Below, piece by piece: positions 1-12,497 of a stretch of 64,000 nucleotides of DNA. Source of the DNA: Lumnitzera littorea (lineage: Eukaryota > Streptophyta > Magnoliopsida > Myrtales > Combretaceae). Location: assembly GCA_024138015.1 (NCBI GenBank), contig JAMXBB010000004.1:108093176-108157175 (forward strand), given 5' to 3'. The stretch's first letter is position 1, and the number at the start of each line of letters is the position of its first letter. Made by a program: the position numbers and the translations under genes. The notes under the pieces are model-generated. The model worked only from the letters and a program-made list of their open reading frames with translations. It did no database searches and had not been told where the DNA came from.

Positions 1-230
1 GGTCATAACGTTCCGATGTTGCTTGAAACGTGGACATGTTATGGCTACAGCAGCTATGTTTTTACTGTTGTGGCTACAACGTGTTAACATTGAGGTGAAC
101 GTGGGCACATTGTGGCTACAATGGTAATTTTTTTTTATCGTTGGGGCCACAACATCGATACATTATGGTATTGTAGCCACAACATTGACACGTTGTGGCC
201 TGAAGAATGTCTATATAAGGCCAATCTTCA
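1..230. repeat. Degenerate short repeats around a TTGTGGCTACAA core, with a TATA motif
   Basis: The first 200 bases repeat variants of the near-palindromic core TTGTGGCTACAA (near 75, 113 and, inverted, 167) separated by GTGTTAACATTG-like spacers. The two halves are roughly inverted, so the strand could fold. A TATA-like motif (ctatataagg, 211-220) lies about 300 bases before the decayed transposon frame that begins near 509. Without the intervening MITE the distance is about 40 bases, as in a promoter. The array runs off the left edge. Promoter function is inferred. Confidence 0.45.
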
Positions 231-238
231 TTCATAAC

Positions 239-497
239 TAGAGGTGTACAAATAGGCTTTGGCCACGTTTAACCCGCAGGTCAAAATGGGTTGGTTTGGA
301 TCAGTCTGTTTAATATATTTATGCCTTTAGCTCATGGGTTGACCCGTTTAACCCGCTTTTTAAATGGGTTAAGGCTAAGGTTTTTTGACCCGTTTAAAAG
401 CGAGTCAAATGAGCCTAGCTCGTTTAACTTGCAGGCTAAAGTAGGTTGGGTCAAATCAAGTCGGGTTGGCCCCATTTAACCCATTTGCACACTTCTA
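239..497. mobile_element. hAT-type MITE (259 bp) with TIRs and an 8-bp TSD
   Basis: The ends are imperfect inverted repeats: TAGAGGTGTACAAATAGG at the left and, read on the other strand, TAGAAGTGTGCAAATGGG at the right (15 of 18 match). The flanks are ttcataac (231-238) and ttcacaac (498-505), an 8-bp target duplication with one mismatch, as expected for hAT. The interior is made of GGGTTGACCCGTTTAACCCG-like repeats and codes for nothing. Restoring the empty site joins a TATA motif to the leader of the downstream pseudogene, so this is a later insertion into an existing element. Confidence 0.85.
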
Positions 498-508
498 TTC
501 ACAACGTT

Positions 509-1905
509 CCTACATTCGAAACCAAAAGTGCCTTTGTTTCAAAATCATCCATTTCACTTTCTGAGTTATTGAACCCATACCTAATTGAATTACTATGGAA
601 TCCTCCTCTCGCACATAATTGAAGAAAAGCAAGCGATAAAGTAAGTTTAAGAATAAGCGTCCTCAATCTCGTTCTCTTACACCCCTTCCACCAGCTTCGA
701 TCGAAGCCTATGCGGTCGATGGAGAACAACTTGTAACCATCAAAATACGTAACCGGTTCAACCATAAATTTTACCAGCAAAATATTCTGGTCACGCAATT
801 GTACAATTAGGATGAGTTACTTGATGTTGGCAACTTTCAAGAGCTATTTCAACCAATGGGCCTCCAGTGATTTGTTGGACTTGAATAATGATACATATCC
901 TAACTTGGTTTGCATATTCTATTTGAATGTGACAATCAAATTGGTTTATGAAGGTGATGATGATGAGCCATGGAATGTGACGGATATCAATGTTGGGTAT
1001 ATTTCCACTTATTTGTTTGGTTAGATTTTGACGATTCTACCGGATTACATCAATGAATTGTTGTAGCTCCCTCTCAACAGCAAAATCTTTAAGCTTGGAA
1101 AATGGGATGCTGCGAGAGCTTTTTTTCAAGTATTTGGGCTACCTATATGTTAAGGGGAGAATACCACTCAACATCTTATGTACGTGAAGTCTAGTGATCT
1201 CCCCATCATGGTGCAACTTCTCCATCATATAATTACTAACTTTGTCACTCCACACACCAACACTTCATTTTTTTTAGAAGAGGCTTTTTGGCTTATCGAT
1301 TCCATCCTCTATGGAAGACAAGTCGATGTTGGGACTATCATTTGCCGTTGCATGATGCGAATACATGCACAAAAGGATAGTCAACTAGGATATAGGCGCT
1401 TCCTCTCACACATGCATGCATTCAAAGGAATTGATTTGAATGGCTATGCAAATAGTAGAGTGAAACCATTCAAATTAGATATGTTGAAGCAAAAGCTTCA
1501 CATCGAGAGGAATGAAGAGACAGGCAAGTGGTATAGGGTCGGACAAGGGCAGCAACAACAGTAGCAAGCATAAGCACAACCATAACATCAATAATAGGAA
1601 GATGATCAACTTCCTCTTGACACACTCCTTGACTAGTAAGGTTAATAAGCTGAGTTTGGACATGAAGAAGTAGACAGTCATCAAGAGGTCCCCAGCTTAA
1701 ATGTTCCCTTTAGCATGCAATAGATGTACCAACATATTAATGAAATGTACGAGAGAGATATTGCTAGATCTGCAAGGAAACAGAAGACATATAATATGAT
1801 AAGGGGGTACAAGACCGATATCTAGGAGATTAGAGAGGAGCAGCAACAATAAAGCCAACGTATTAAGGAAATGTAGCAACACCAACAAGCATACTACTAA
1901 TTAGT
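509..1905 (+). pseudogene. Decayed plant transposon protein (Transposase_32-like)
   Basis: One frame can be followed from about 512 to 1561 with no frameshift, broken only by stops (near 620, 743, 1022, 1064 and 1150). Legible blocks are a YPNLV..FYLN segment near 888, a VTDINVGYISTYLFG block near 978-1020, and SSDLPIMVQLLHHIITNFV followed by IDSILYGRQVDVGTIICR near 1190-1350. This order matches the family called putative plant transposon protein (PF20167-like), a domain often found near Gypsy elements. The C-terminus is Gln-rich, and its stops are mostly TAG or TAA where CAG or CAA is expected. A charged, possibly coiled-coil tail continues to about 1905. No start codon survives. Certainly a pseudogene; the family name is from motif recognition only. 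Confidence 0.7.
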
Positions 1906-2337
1906 TGGCTTTATCTTTTTACCTCCACAGCAATAACCTCCCCTCGATGGTGACCTAAGATAAGGATAGGACCAATCATTGACTTCTCTACATATACATT
2001 TTAGAGATACTCAGGGTTTTTATTTTTCCTTTTAGGTTTTTTTAGTTACTAATGTAAATGAAGAAAATCAAGTTTCTAATAAATTGTCATTGTTCTAATT
2101 CTTCTCTAACCTATTAAATTTCGATATTCGTTTTTTTCCTTCTTTTTGTCCTTTCATTAATCACATTATCACATATCAATTCTCATGTGTAAAACATATA
2201 TTAAATACACCATATACATATTGTATTATATGAATAAGATTTATATTACTTAATAAAAACATCACTATCATTATATTCATACCACCCAATTTAGTTTTTC
2301 CAAAAAATAACTTTATATAAATTTAATGATAAGTCGA
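1906..2337. other. AT-rich DNA, no gene seen
   Basis: Between the decayed transposon gene and the CA-rich triplet block there is only AT-rich sequence with short T and A runs. I see no terminal repeat or conserved coding block. Confidence 0.6.
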
Positions 2338-3395
2338 TTATTGCCATCACTGCTAAGTGCCAACACCCATTATAACCACTCGGACCACCACTACTACCAT
2401 CAATCGCCAACTCTACCACTACAGAACACCAACACCGTTACCGACTACCCCACCACCACCTCCTCTATGAACTACCACCACCATTACCTTCGATCGAAAC
2501 CATTGCCATTGACCACCATCTTTGCTACTGACCACCATTGTTGCCACCAATTATAAACATTGCTATTGGCCACTACCTTTACTACTAACCACTACCGCTA
2601 ATATGGACAACTATGGACCCCCAACACCACCATCGGCCACTTTGCTACCGTGCATAATTATCACTACCACCACTGTACACAACTACCATTACCGTTGCAA
2701 ACACTGCCATCAACCGCGAAACACCAACATTGCTACTGACTATCAACTGCAACCATTATCATTAGCTTGGTCACCACTTCTGTTACGCTATCAACCATCA
2801 CCGCCTCTATAAAAAACTATAGACCACCAACACCACTGTTGCCGCCACCATACACACTACTACCACTGTTACGGTTCCATGGACAACCACTATGCCACTA
2901 CCTACTACTACCACCGTTACCAACCACCACCATCCATAACTACCAACACTCGCCACCGTCGATGGCCTCTGTCATCACGGATAACCATTGACTACTACCA
3001 CTGCCACCTCGATGGCCCCACCACCACCACTACAATGAACATTGCCACCAGCACCAACCACCATCCCTACAATGGACCACCATAAAACACTACCTTAGCA
3101 TTAGCCACCACCATCCGCCACTACTTACTACCATCACCAGTAGCAACCACTATGCCTACCATCAGCCGTTGACCACCACCAACCACTTTTACTACTAATA
3201 CCACATCTACCATCGGCCATTGCCAGCGTTGACCACTACCATCGGCATCACTACTGACTATCGTCATCACTGCTATTACTACTATCACCTACGCTGTAGC
3301 ACCGCTATTAACACCACTGTCGGTACCACTAATGTGACTTCCACCACCACAAACATGTTTGTCGCTTTAGTCAACTACCGCCATCATTATTATTA
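2338..3395. repeat. Degenerate CA-rich triplet minisatellite (about 1 kb)
   Basis: The plus strand is built of irregular CCA, CAC, CTA and ACC triplets (accaccact, actaccacc, tgccaccat) with very little G, so the minus strand is GGT-rich. All plus frames give Thr/Pro/His/Tyr-rich low-complexity peptides open for 60-100 codons by composition alone, which explains several spurious ORFs here. No fixed period is evident. It has the look of an expanded and mutated trinucleotide tract, not of a gene. Confidence 0.75.
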
Positions 3396-5397
3396 GCATC
3401 GTGAATGTTAATACATGCAAATAAATGCGTAACTTAATTTACGATGCTGATGCTAATGTGTAATAATAGTAAATATTTTCTTTTTTAATTAAATTTTTTA
3501 AAAAAGCAATAGTTTCCTAAATTAACGTATAAATACGTAGTAATAGTATAATATATGCAGGTAATTGTTAAAAAAAAAAATCTGCAACTCAAAATCATAT
3601 ATATGCAAAAAAAACTATCGTGGCACATAAATAAATAGGCGGCATATAAATAAATGGGTGGTCGTGAACAAGCACGATTAATAAATGGCTGCAGGTATGC
3701 AAGCTCCAGGCACATAGGCTCTAGGCACGCAAGCACGTTAAGCTTGGCATGCAAAAAGCACGAACATGTGAGGCACATGAACTTTAAGCATGCGAAGGCA
3801 CATAGGCTACCCATTTACTATACTTACTTGAAGGAAACCTAGCATTCACCTTTATTGTATTATTTGGCTTTCACCACCAACTAGAGAGTTACAACATAAT
3901 TTGGAGAAGACACTACGAACTATAATCAAGCATATGAATGAGGAAAAAAAATTACAAAGGAAACAAGCTCTTTCTAGAATAATTAGGAAATTTTGGATAA
4001 AATTTATTGGAGGGCAAATTAAGAGTTGCTAGTGCAGGCCGTCGTAGGTCGAAGAAAGCCACTAGGATAGGTAGGCTAACGTAACCTCGTTGCCATCAAG
4101 TCATTGGAGCGCATCCAAATTAGCCCTCCATTTCCTTTTGAACTTTGTTTTAATTTTTAAAAATATATTAAATCGATAAATTTAATTGCAAGGAAATTTG
4201 TGCATGCATTATATTACTTCTAGTTTACCATGTTATTTTTGTGTTAGAAAAATTACTTAGATTTTTTGCAGTTACTTCATTACCTTGCTTTCTACAATTA
4301 AAGACTGCAACGAATTTTCTAGAAATTAATTTGATGGTGTTCCGTGTGCAAAATTTTACTGTAGACTCCTTCTTACACATATTGTACATAAATCAAAAGA
4401 AATTTCGAAAAGTTTTAAGTTTACTACTCATAATTATTCGTGATAAATCGTAAGTTTTTGTTACTTGGAGAAATAAATGGTTTTTGTTGAAATCTAATGA
4501 TGAATCTGATAAGATATTATCATCCATAATATAACGAATGATTGGTGTTGTGTTTTTGCATGTAAATGTGACTATTTGTATAATTATTTGTAATCTAATG
4601 GCTAAATTGTAATTTTAGCTTATTTAGCTGATGGTTTGATTTAATAATATGACTTGACAGAAATAAATATATATAATTTTGTAGAATAATAGTAACTTTG
4701 TGAAATAATTTAGTTTAGCATTACTAATTATTACACAAATTACTATTATTTAGGCATGTGATAGCATAATTGCTAGTTTAGGATACTTTAGTGATATTTA
4801 TATTATACAAAATTAATATTAAGATGAAGAATGTTTGTAGATTGGTTTTAATCTTGTAAGAAATCATGATAATTATTTAGATACTAAGTGTCATTCACGT
4901 TACTAACGAAACTATAAAAACTTACTATTGAAACAGCGATAGAAAAAGGGTGTTTTAGTAATCTTGTAAATCCGGTTAGTTCAATGTCTTAACATAATTG
5001 TGTAGCTCTTTTAATAACAATTGAGATAATATACAAAAATAAAAATGTCTATTGAAAATATTATGACTATTAGAAGTTAATAATATAAATTGATAACAAC
5101 ATACCATAGTTTGAGGTATAAGTTTTATCTCTAATGGCAAATAATACAATATTACATATGATAAGTGAAGAAAAAAGCATTGAGTGTAGTAAATAGTTTT
5201 CACTTAGAGGAGTATTTAGGCCTTCATTTTGTTAATACTAAGGTTTTTGTTGTGATCTTACTAATGTTAATCCTTGTAAATGAGTTGCCTTGTTGATGTT
5301 TGTAAACAGTTTGGCAATTGGTTATTTGAGCAAGTTGCTCCTATTGTGAATGAAATTTGATTGAGATAGATTGGTCAAGTGTGAAGTTTATGCACAT
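3396..5397. other. AT-rich intergenic DNA with a small repeat patch
   Basis: No gene is recognised. A patch at 3690-3810 repeats variants of GGCACATAGGCT, AGGCACGCAAGC and GCATGC. The rest is AT-rich and of unknown origin. Confidence 0.5.
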
Positions 5398-6061
5398 TAA
5401 GAGTGGAAAATAAAATTGACCAGATTAAACCAATCTACAAATCAAACCAAGCTGAACTGAAAAAAAAAAAAAGTAATATATATATATTTGCAATTTAGTT
5501 TAGAAAATTTTCAAATTGAATGAAAATGGAAACTTATAGTAGGTTTGGAATGGAAAATTTGAACCAACATGTAAAACCATTGTAAGATTTACTTAAATAG
5601 AAAATTTCTTTTATTGTAACATAGAACGTAAATAAAGTTTTAGTTTACATTTATTGGAATGTATATGTAATTAACCTTTTTAACATAATTTATAAATTTT
5701 ATATATTGTTCAACTCAAAATTTATACTACATGTTAGATGCATGAATAAAATTAGTTGTTAATAAATACTTAAAATTTGTTGGTTGAGTAAACATCAGCT
5801 TTATCAATCTCTTATGTGATATTAATAATTATTATTATTAAACAAATTAAATATTCTTCATATGAGATTATATGTTATGCAAATATGAAATCTGGTTCAA
5901 ACTGTAAACCAAACCTAACTAAATCAAAATTTATGGTTTTAAAAAATTTATATTCCGAATCGTAGGGTTTGGTTCAAAGCTATACAAAATCGAATTGCAT
6001 TTCTATAGTTTAGTTTAGTCTAGCAAGAAAGATGAACTAGACTAAACTACGCCCATTCTTA
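5398..6061. mobile_element. hAT-like non-autonomous element, copy 1
   Basis: The ends pair as inverted repeats: TAAGAGTGG at the left, TAAGAATGG read inward from the right. Just inside are AACCAATC..AAACCAA motifs and their inverses. The interior shares long blocks with the reverse complement of 57375-58069, for example CATATGAGATTA near 5858 and GAATAAAATTAGTTGTTAATA near 5742, so the two are copies of one family in opposite orientation. No clear 8-bp target duplication survives (4 of 8 match). It codes for nothing. Confidence 0.65.
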
Positions 6062-9000
6062 ACGTTCGTGGATAGAAAGGATTGTTTTTAATTAATGATT
6101 TAGAAGGATTTCACTTAAGTGAGTTCCTAAACGAGTATTATGTAATATGACTTGATATATGTATAGTGTTCAGATTGATGTTGTATTATTGTCTGATTGC
6201 TTTGGATATGTTATTGTTGAACGTATTATTATCATGGCTCTAAAGTACTTAAGGGTCATATTTTTCATAAACTCAAATTATGAAAATAATAGTGCTTGAT
6301 TTAAGAACTTGGTTATCATTATAAAGATCGCATTCATGGCTTGAGTCTTATAACTCTCATAGATTATCTTCATGATTGATAATGTGATTTGAGTCTTATG
6401 CCTTACACAATTGATTCCAGATTGTATATATTTAAGTTACTTAGCACCGCTTTCACTATTATGATGCTAGTACAATGTATATGGTGTAATTAGCATAGTA
6501 TGCATTCTGTTTACATAAACGTTTTTGTAGTTTTGGTTCATTAGTTGTGCATTTGGACATACTCATGTTGTTAATTATATTTGTCTTAGTTTTGCTCACT
6601 TAGCTCAAATATAAGTCAAGTGGTCGGTTGTTCGACCTTAAGTGGTGAAGATGAGATGTATTAGATCTTAAAGTGAGATTAGGGTTTGAGAGTGGATAGC
6701 AACAAGTTCTCAAATTTAGGGTTTTAACACTACTTTGTGGAGGATTAACATGTTACTTTCTACAAATTTTATGTATAATGTATGATTATAAAGAGTAAAC
6801 CTACTATGTAAGTGAAAATGTAAATATCGAGTACACTTATGTTATGAAGAACGTTAGATAGTATGTTTCTACTACAATTGTCCCCTACTGGTAAAAGGAA
6901 GTTTAAATGGTATTAATATTTTGTGAAGTTTAGTTAACTTATCAATTACAGTGAAGCCTTATCCTTAACATAGAGATGACATAAAGAATTGTCTCTCAAG
7001 CACCATAATATTCATACAGGTTTAATACAAGCCTCGAGAGGTAGGGCATTACTGTATCATAGAGTTTTAGGCTATATCTTAAGAGGGTATGGAATAAAGA
7101 GCTCATTAATAAAAACAATAATGACTACAACAACCCATTATTGTACAATGCACAGCATCATGCTACGTAAGTTATCATCATGACCTTACCATAATGTAAG
7201 ATGGCATGCCTCCTAATTAGAATAAGTCTATTAATGATGATGGAATCACAAACATCAACATTGCTATGAATCTCTCAAAGATTTCTACTTTTTAAAAGGT
7301 TCTTCAATCTATTTGGGTTCGATTAGGATGCGAGACATACAATAACAAACATTCTCATATAAATCTCCCAAAAGTTAGTGCAAAGTTTAGCATTACACAA
7401 CCCATCAAAGAATATCCAGGTTGCATGACAATGCAATTCTATTTACAAATGCGAACATTTGAAATGGAGCCTTAAATGCAACAAGGGTGCTTAATAATAG
7501 CTCCTCACTAAAAATCAAGTCATGTCTATGTTTAAGGCTATGAAAGTAAGTCCAACTCTGGTGAAGCAACCCATCATGATGTAAAACTTACTAACTATTT
7601 TATAAAGAAAATACTATGTTAACTTTAACTTCGATATAAGGCCTTATTTATGGTTTCATTAATTTCATGTAGTTGTTATGCTTATATCATACCATCTCAT
7701 TATAGTAAGAAAGTGGTTGTATGATCACTTCATGATACTATTGTTTTGGTAATAGTACATGAAGGATTGTTAGAAAGGAAAAGATATTTTTGTTTCCATT
7801 AAAAATAACCCATTATAGCGCAATAAGTCCTACCTCTTAAAAAGTGTGCAAATAGGGATGACAACAATTGCAACATCTTACCAGCCTTTAGGTGATTCAC
7901 TACAACTACTACCCATTAGGTTGCATGACTCACTATTTTGAACAACTAACTGACCACCTAGCATATTAATTGGCATTTCTAGCCAATCCTAAAGTAGTTA
8001 TGAGCCTCTTATGCAGTTGTTCAATTTTGAAACTTTTTCTTTACCTTTTTCCTTTTTAGTTTTAGAACAATTTTTAAATCAATTAATTTAAGCACTGCAT
8101 ATTCTTTTCTATCTACATTTCAATACTTTGATGCTTTTTGCCTAAAATTTTGTTAACAATGAAAGAAAATGTTAATATATACATATAACATATTAGTAAC
8201 ACATAAGATAATAGAACTTGATTATATGTATTCGAAGAGTTTTTGATATTGAAAGTTGAATGATCTAAAACTCAATTAAAAGAATCTTAAAAATATTAGA
8301 ATTTTGAATACACTTAATTTAGTTTGATTTAGGCATTCAAAAACATAAAATAAGCTTTCATCTATAAATAAATGATAAATTAGATAAGTGAAGTATGGGA
8401 ATTGAATCGGCATCAATGAGGGTTGTAATAGCACTATCAAATCAAGGCAACCTCTTTAATGACCAAATGTTAAAATAACCAACTATTTTTATGAATACAT
8501 GATGTCTATTTTACCCTTATTTTTTTGTAGTATCACCTAATGAAAAAAATTGTTCGACAGATCCTAAGGTCATGAATTCATAATATTTTACTTGAATTAT
8601 AATCAAAATATGGATTGTAAAATAATGGCCAAATTGTTGTTGAATTTCTTTTTTTTTTTTAAGTGTGATGTTTGAAAATTGAAACATGTCTTAACTTTGA
8701 TTTGTATTTGTGTACATAAATAAGTGTGTATATGTGTATGTATAAGGGTATAAGAAGGGGCGTCTCATTTGATGAAATTTTAGCACTATTGATTATTGAC
8801 ATCTACTATTAAATAGTAAATATGGATTATCTATTTCCTATTTAAAATTAAGAAGACAAAAGGAAACTTATAAAAACTCAATAACTACAACTCTATAACA
8901 TTTTTGTTTATAATAATTCCCATTCTCTCATCACAATCATTGGTTTTATGGTATGAATCAACTCTCATCGTACACCGTACTCCTATTATATCGACTTGCA

Positions 9001-9434
9001 TACAAGATTGTGGAGACACAGCCTATCCAACAAGCTTAGTTAACTTATGGAAGTTCACATTACATAACACGCAATGTTAAACAAATTATCTATGAACATT
9101 TTGCAAATCATTTTCATTTTGATGTGAAGTCGTTAATAGTATTGCCTCCCTATCACATTGTTTAAGATTACTCCCAACCTTATTATGACTCCTTCGAGTC
9201 ACTTGGCGTAAACCAAGGTTAGGGAAAAGATTTCAACCTTTTATTCTACTCAAGTACCTAGTACATCATATGATATCTCTAAGGATATAAAATGCATGTC
9301 TCGTTGTAACTTTAGCCCAATTAGTATTAGGTTATCTATTATGATAGTATGATATAGAGACCTTAGAAAATATAAGTATCTAAATTCTTAAAAACATCCT
9401 AACCAATGTATCCAAGAATAATTGTAATTAAGAT
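6062..9434. other. AT-rich intergenic DNA, no gene seen
   Basis: About 3.4 kb without a recognisable domain. The open frames are short and of low complexity. A TG/TA-rich patch lies near 8700-8745. It ends at the TSD of the solo LTR that begins at 9440. Confidence 0.5.
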
Positions 9435-9439
9435 TAGGC

Positions 9440-12400
9440 TGTAAACCTCACAAATTTAGCTATTTAAGAGTAGAAGTGAACCGTAATACTATAGATGACT
9501 TGAAGAGTCATCAAAACCGAGTAAGATAAAAAATTTATAAATCATAAATTTAAATATATTATAAGTAGTAAAAACCTTAGAAATTAATCAAAACCCTACA
9601 TCGCATACTAAAACCCTAAAAATTGACTTACACATCATTAACTAAAATTGAACACGAATTTGATTGAAACCCTAAAATTATAAATATAAACCTATAAAAT
9701 AATTAAATATTACTCAATAATGATAAAATTATAATCGATTGCAATTTTCGACTAAAACATCTATTCGCACGAAATTATAACAAAATCGCTATAATAACTT
9801 GTAAAAATTATAATTGTAATAGGTACCAATTAAATTGATAAAATTTCACAAAAATTTGAAAATTAATATACGAGAAGAATCGTTATAATTTATATGATTA
9901 GAAAAATTACATATATTTGTTAATAATTTTCATTTTTCTTCTCTTCTATTTCCAATTTATCTCTTTTCTTTCTTCCCTTTCCCATTTCAATTCCTTATCC
10001 TACACAAAACGGAACAAAAAAATCAGCAAAAATAAAACTCCATCTAGCAGCCCATGTAATAGATTTCAAGTGCCAAGTGTTAACTAACTAAATAAGCAAA
10101 AATATTGCAATGATTATCTAAGATATTAGCTTATAACTTAAGCTATTATACACAAAGTAAAAAGAGAAAAAAATCTAGAAACATTCAAAATCGAGAAAGA
10201 GAAGAAGAAAGAAATCCTGGAAGCAAACTGTGAGGAGAAAAAAAAAGAGAGAAAGAAGGAAGAAAAAGAAGAAGAAAGAATTAGAAGAAAAAGGTAAATA
10301 AATTATTTAGTATAAATATATATATATAGTATATACATGTATAAATATAGTATTTGTAAGGTATTTTTATACATATAACATTATCAGTACATGTGTATAT
10401 GCATAAACACTTAAATTGAATAATATATGCATGTATTAGGCTATGTATGTATACATGTATAAATATAAGTATATTATATGGAAAGAGTATGTATTATGTA
10501 TTTTTTTAAGAATACATATAATGAGTATTATGTATTTTATTAAATAACTATNNNNNNNNNNNNNNNNNNNNNNNNNNNNNNNNNNNNNNNNNNNNNNNNN
10601 NNNNNNNNNNNNNNNNNNNNNNNNNNNNNNNNNNNNNNNNNNNNNNNNNNNNNNNNNNNNNNNNNNNNNNNNNNNNNNNNNNNNNNNNNNNNNNNNNNNN
10701 NNNNNNNNNNNNNNNNNNNNNNNNNNNNNNNNNNNNNNNNNNNNNNNNNNNNNNNNNNNNNNTATATATATATATATATAAACCGTAAAATATATATAAA
10801 TAATGGGAAAATGAAAATAATAAAGGCAATAATAATAATAATAACTTAAATAATAATTTTTAAGATATTTTTATATCACAATTTAAATAATAAGTCACAA
10901 CGTCCAAAACGAACCTCGTTACGAGAAAATACGCTCGAAAATGATCAAAATGGACTATAGGTTTATAACGATCCGAGTTAAAACGAAAATATTTCAAAAG
11001 ACATAAAGGAAATCTCATAAATATAAGAAAATAGTTACTATTAATCCCATTGAGTATAATAAACCCTATAAATATAAGACTTAAGGTATATTGGGGAACT
11101 AGATAAACTACAATAGACTTTTAGTTAACTACGGAGTCTAACTTTATAGAATACTTATAAGTGTTATTATATTTTAGGTGTTTAATATCGAGTTTTGGAA
11201 ACCCCAAAGGTTTGGAGAATAAGCAATAATCCAGGTGAGGGAGTTTTAATGACTTGCTACTTGCTTGTGCATGTTACTCGTATGATGTTTTACTGCTTGC
11301 TATTGCTTGTATGTTTGAATGACTGTTCTGCTCGTATGCCATCATCTATGTGATCACTTTTTTTTAAGTTGATAAATATAAATATTTGACACAAATAACT
11401 GGTTCTATTCGTCGCATGTCTATGACCCAGTAAATGTATGGATGGAGAGTGCTAGCTTTGCAAAATGTTAAAAGGGTATTTTTGGAAAAAGTTTTCCTAA
11501 TCTTAAACGTATTTTGTACGATTTTGATAAGGGCCGCAGTGCCAAAAATGATATTTTATCATTAAGGCAAAGTTAGCATGGGTTCTCCACTTGATAGCGA
11601 GAGGACTCGCTTTATTGTGCCTATAAGGCCTTAGTTAATTTTGGCTTGCGAGATAGACTCGCAAATTTGGTTAATTTTGGCTTGTGGGATGGACTCGCAA
11701 GTTGTGCCCAAAGGGCCTTAAAGGGTGGATAGTCCTAGTTTGGAATCCCCTATTTGAATTGAAATTTTTTTTCTTGACTAGGGTAATAGTCGAGTACAAC
11801 CTAGGGGGTGAGGCTCCTAGGTAGTCTCATGCAGGTAAGCTGAGGTACCCTGTGCAAGTAAGTAAAGGAGATAATCGAAGTGTAGATGACGTAATTCGAT
11901 ACCTTCCATAGTTCTGGACTCCTATGGATGTGTTGCTTGCATTCATCACGCCTGCATTCATTTTGTATATAGATAGCTTGCTTGCATGTGTGATAATAAT
12001 GTGTGATAACTTGCTTGAATGGTGGTGGTGAGGAACGAACTCACTAAGCTGTTATATGCTCACTCCCTCATAGTTTCTTTTGTAGGTTTACTTACATTGG
12101 GATTGGGATAAGTCTCGAGTGCCGAGTATGAGATGCAGAAATGTATCTTAGTATTAGGAATAGCTACATACTCTTTAGATGATACATAAGCAACCTTTGT
12201 TGATAATTTAATTTTTCTTATATTTCTTTTATAATATTAATATATCCTATCTTATTATTTGGTAGGGGATACCGATTCTCTGCGGTTTTGAGGAACTATG
12301 GGATATCGAACACCCATAGTTATTTATCTTTGTATTTTACAGTAAATTATTTACTTAAAAATCAGTAACCTTAGTAATTAATTATTTAAAGTCTTGCAAT

Positions 12401-12492
12401 CTCTAACTTGCAAGGCGGTTTTCATATCATGAGTACACACATGTTATGGAAATTTTAGGTAATTCTACTAGGCCTCCTTTAGGGTCATGACA
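9440..12492 (+). mobile_element. Solo LTR (~3.05 kb), TSD TAGGC
   Basis: Starts TGTAAACCTCAC and ends GGGTCATGACA, flanked on both sides by taggc (9435-9439 and 12493-12497): a perfect 5-bp target duplication around TG..CA ends. No internal domain or second LTR is present, so this is a solo LTR. Its length, the TGTAAACC start and the TCATGACA end fit the long LTRs of plant chromovirus-type Gypsy elements (inference). A pyrimidine-rich stretch near 9935-9990 and a purine-rich stretch near 10160-10295 lie inside, and a 211-N gap removes part of it. The downstream half carries keto-rich GGACTCGCAAG repeats near 11650-11700. Confidence 0.85.
10552..10762. other. Assembly gap (211 N)
   Basis: Exactly 211 ambiguous bases, directly followed by a (TA)n run and preceded by TA-rich DNA inside the solo LTR. 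The true length is unknown. Any open frame called across it is an artefact. Confidence 0.98.
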
Positions 12493-12497
12493 TAGGC

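Noticed and set aside
2326..3085. Four overlapping Thr/Pro/His-rich plus frames
   Set aside because: They are open because the triplet repeat lacks stop codons, not because of coding selection.
9590..9670. AAACCCTAAA motifs as telomeric repeat
   Set aside because: Isolated, irregularly spaced copies inside an LTR (and again near 47560-47660), not a tandem (CCCTAAA)n array.
10548..10829. 93-codon minus frame
   Set aside because: It is mostly ambiguous bases from the assembly gap.
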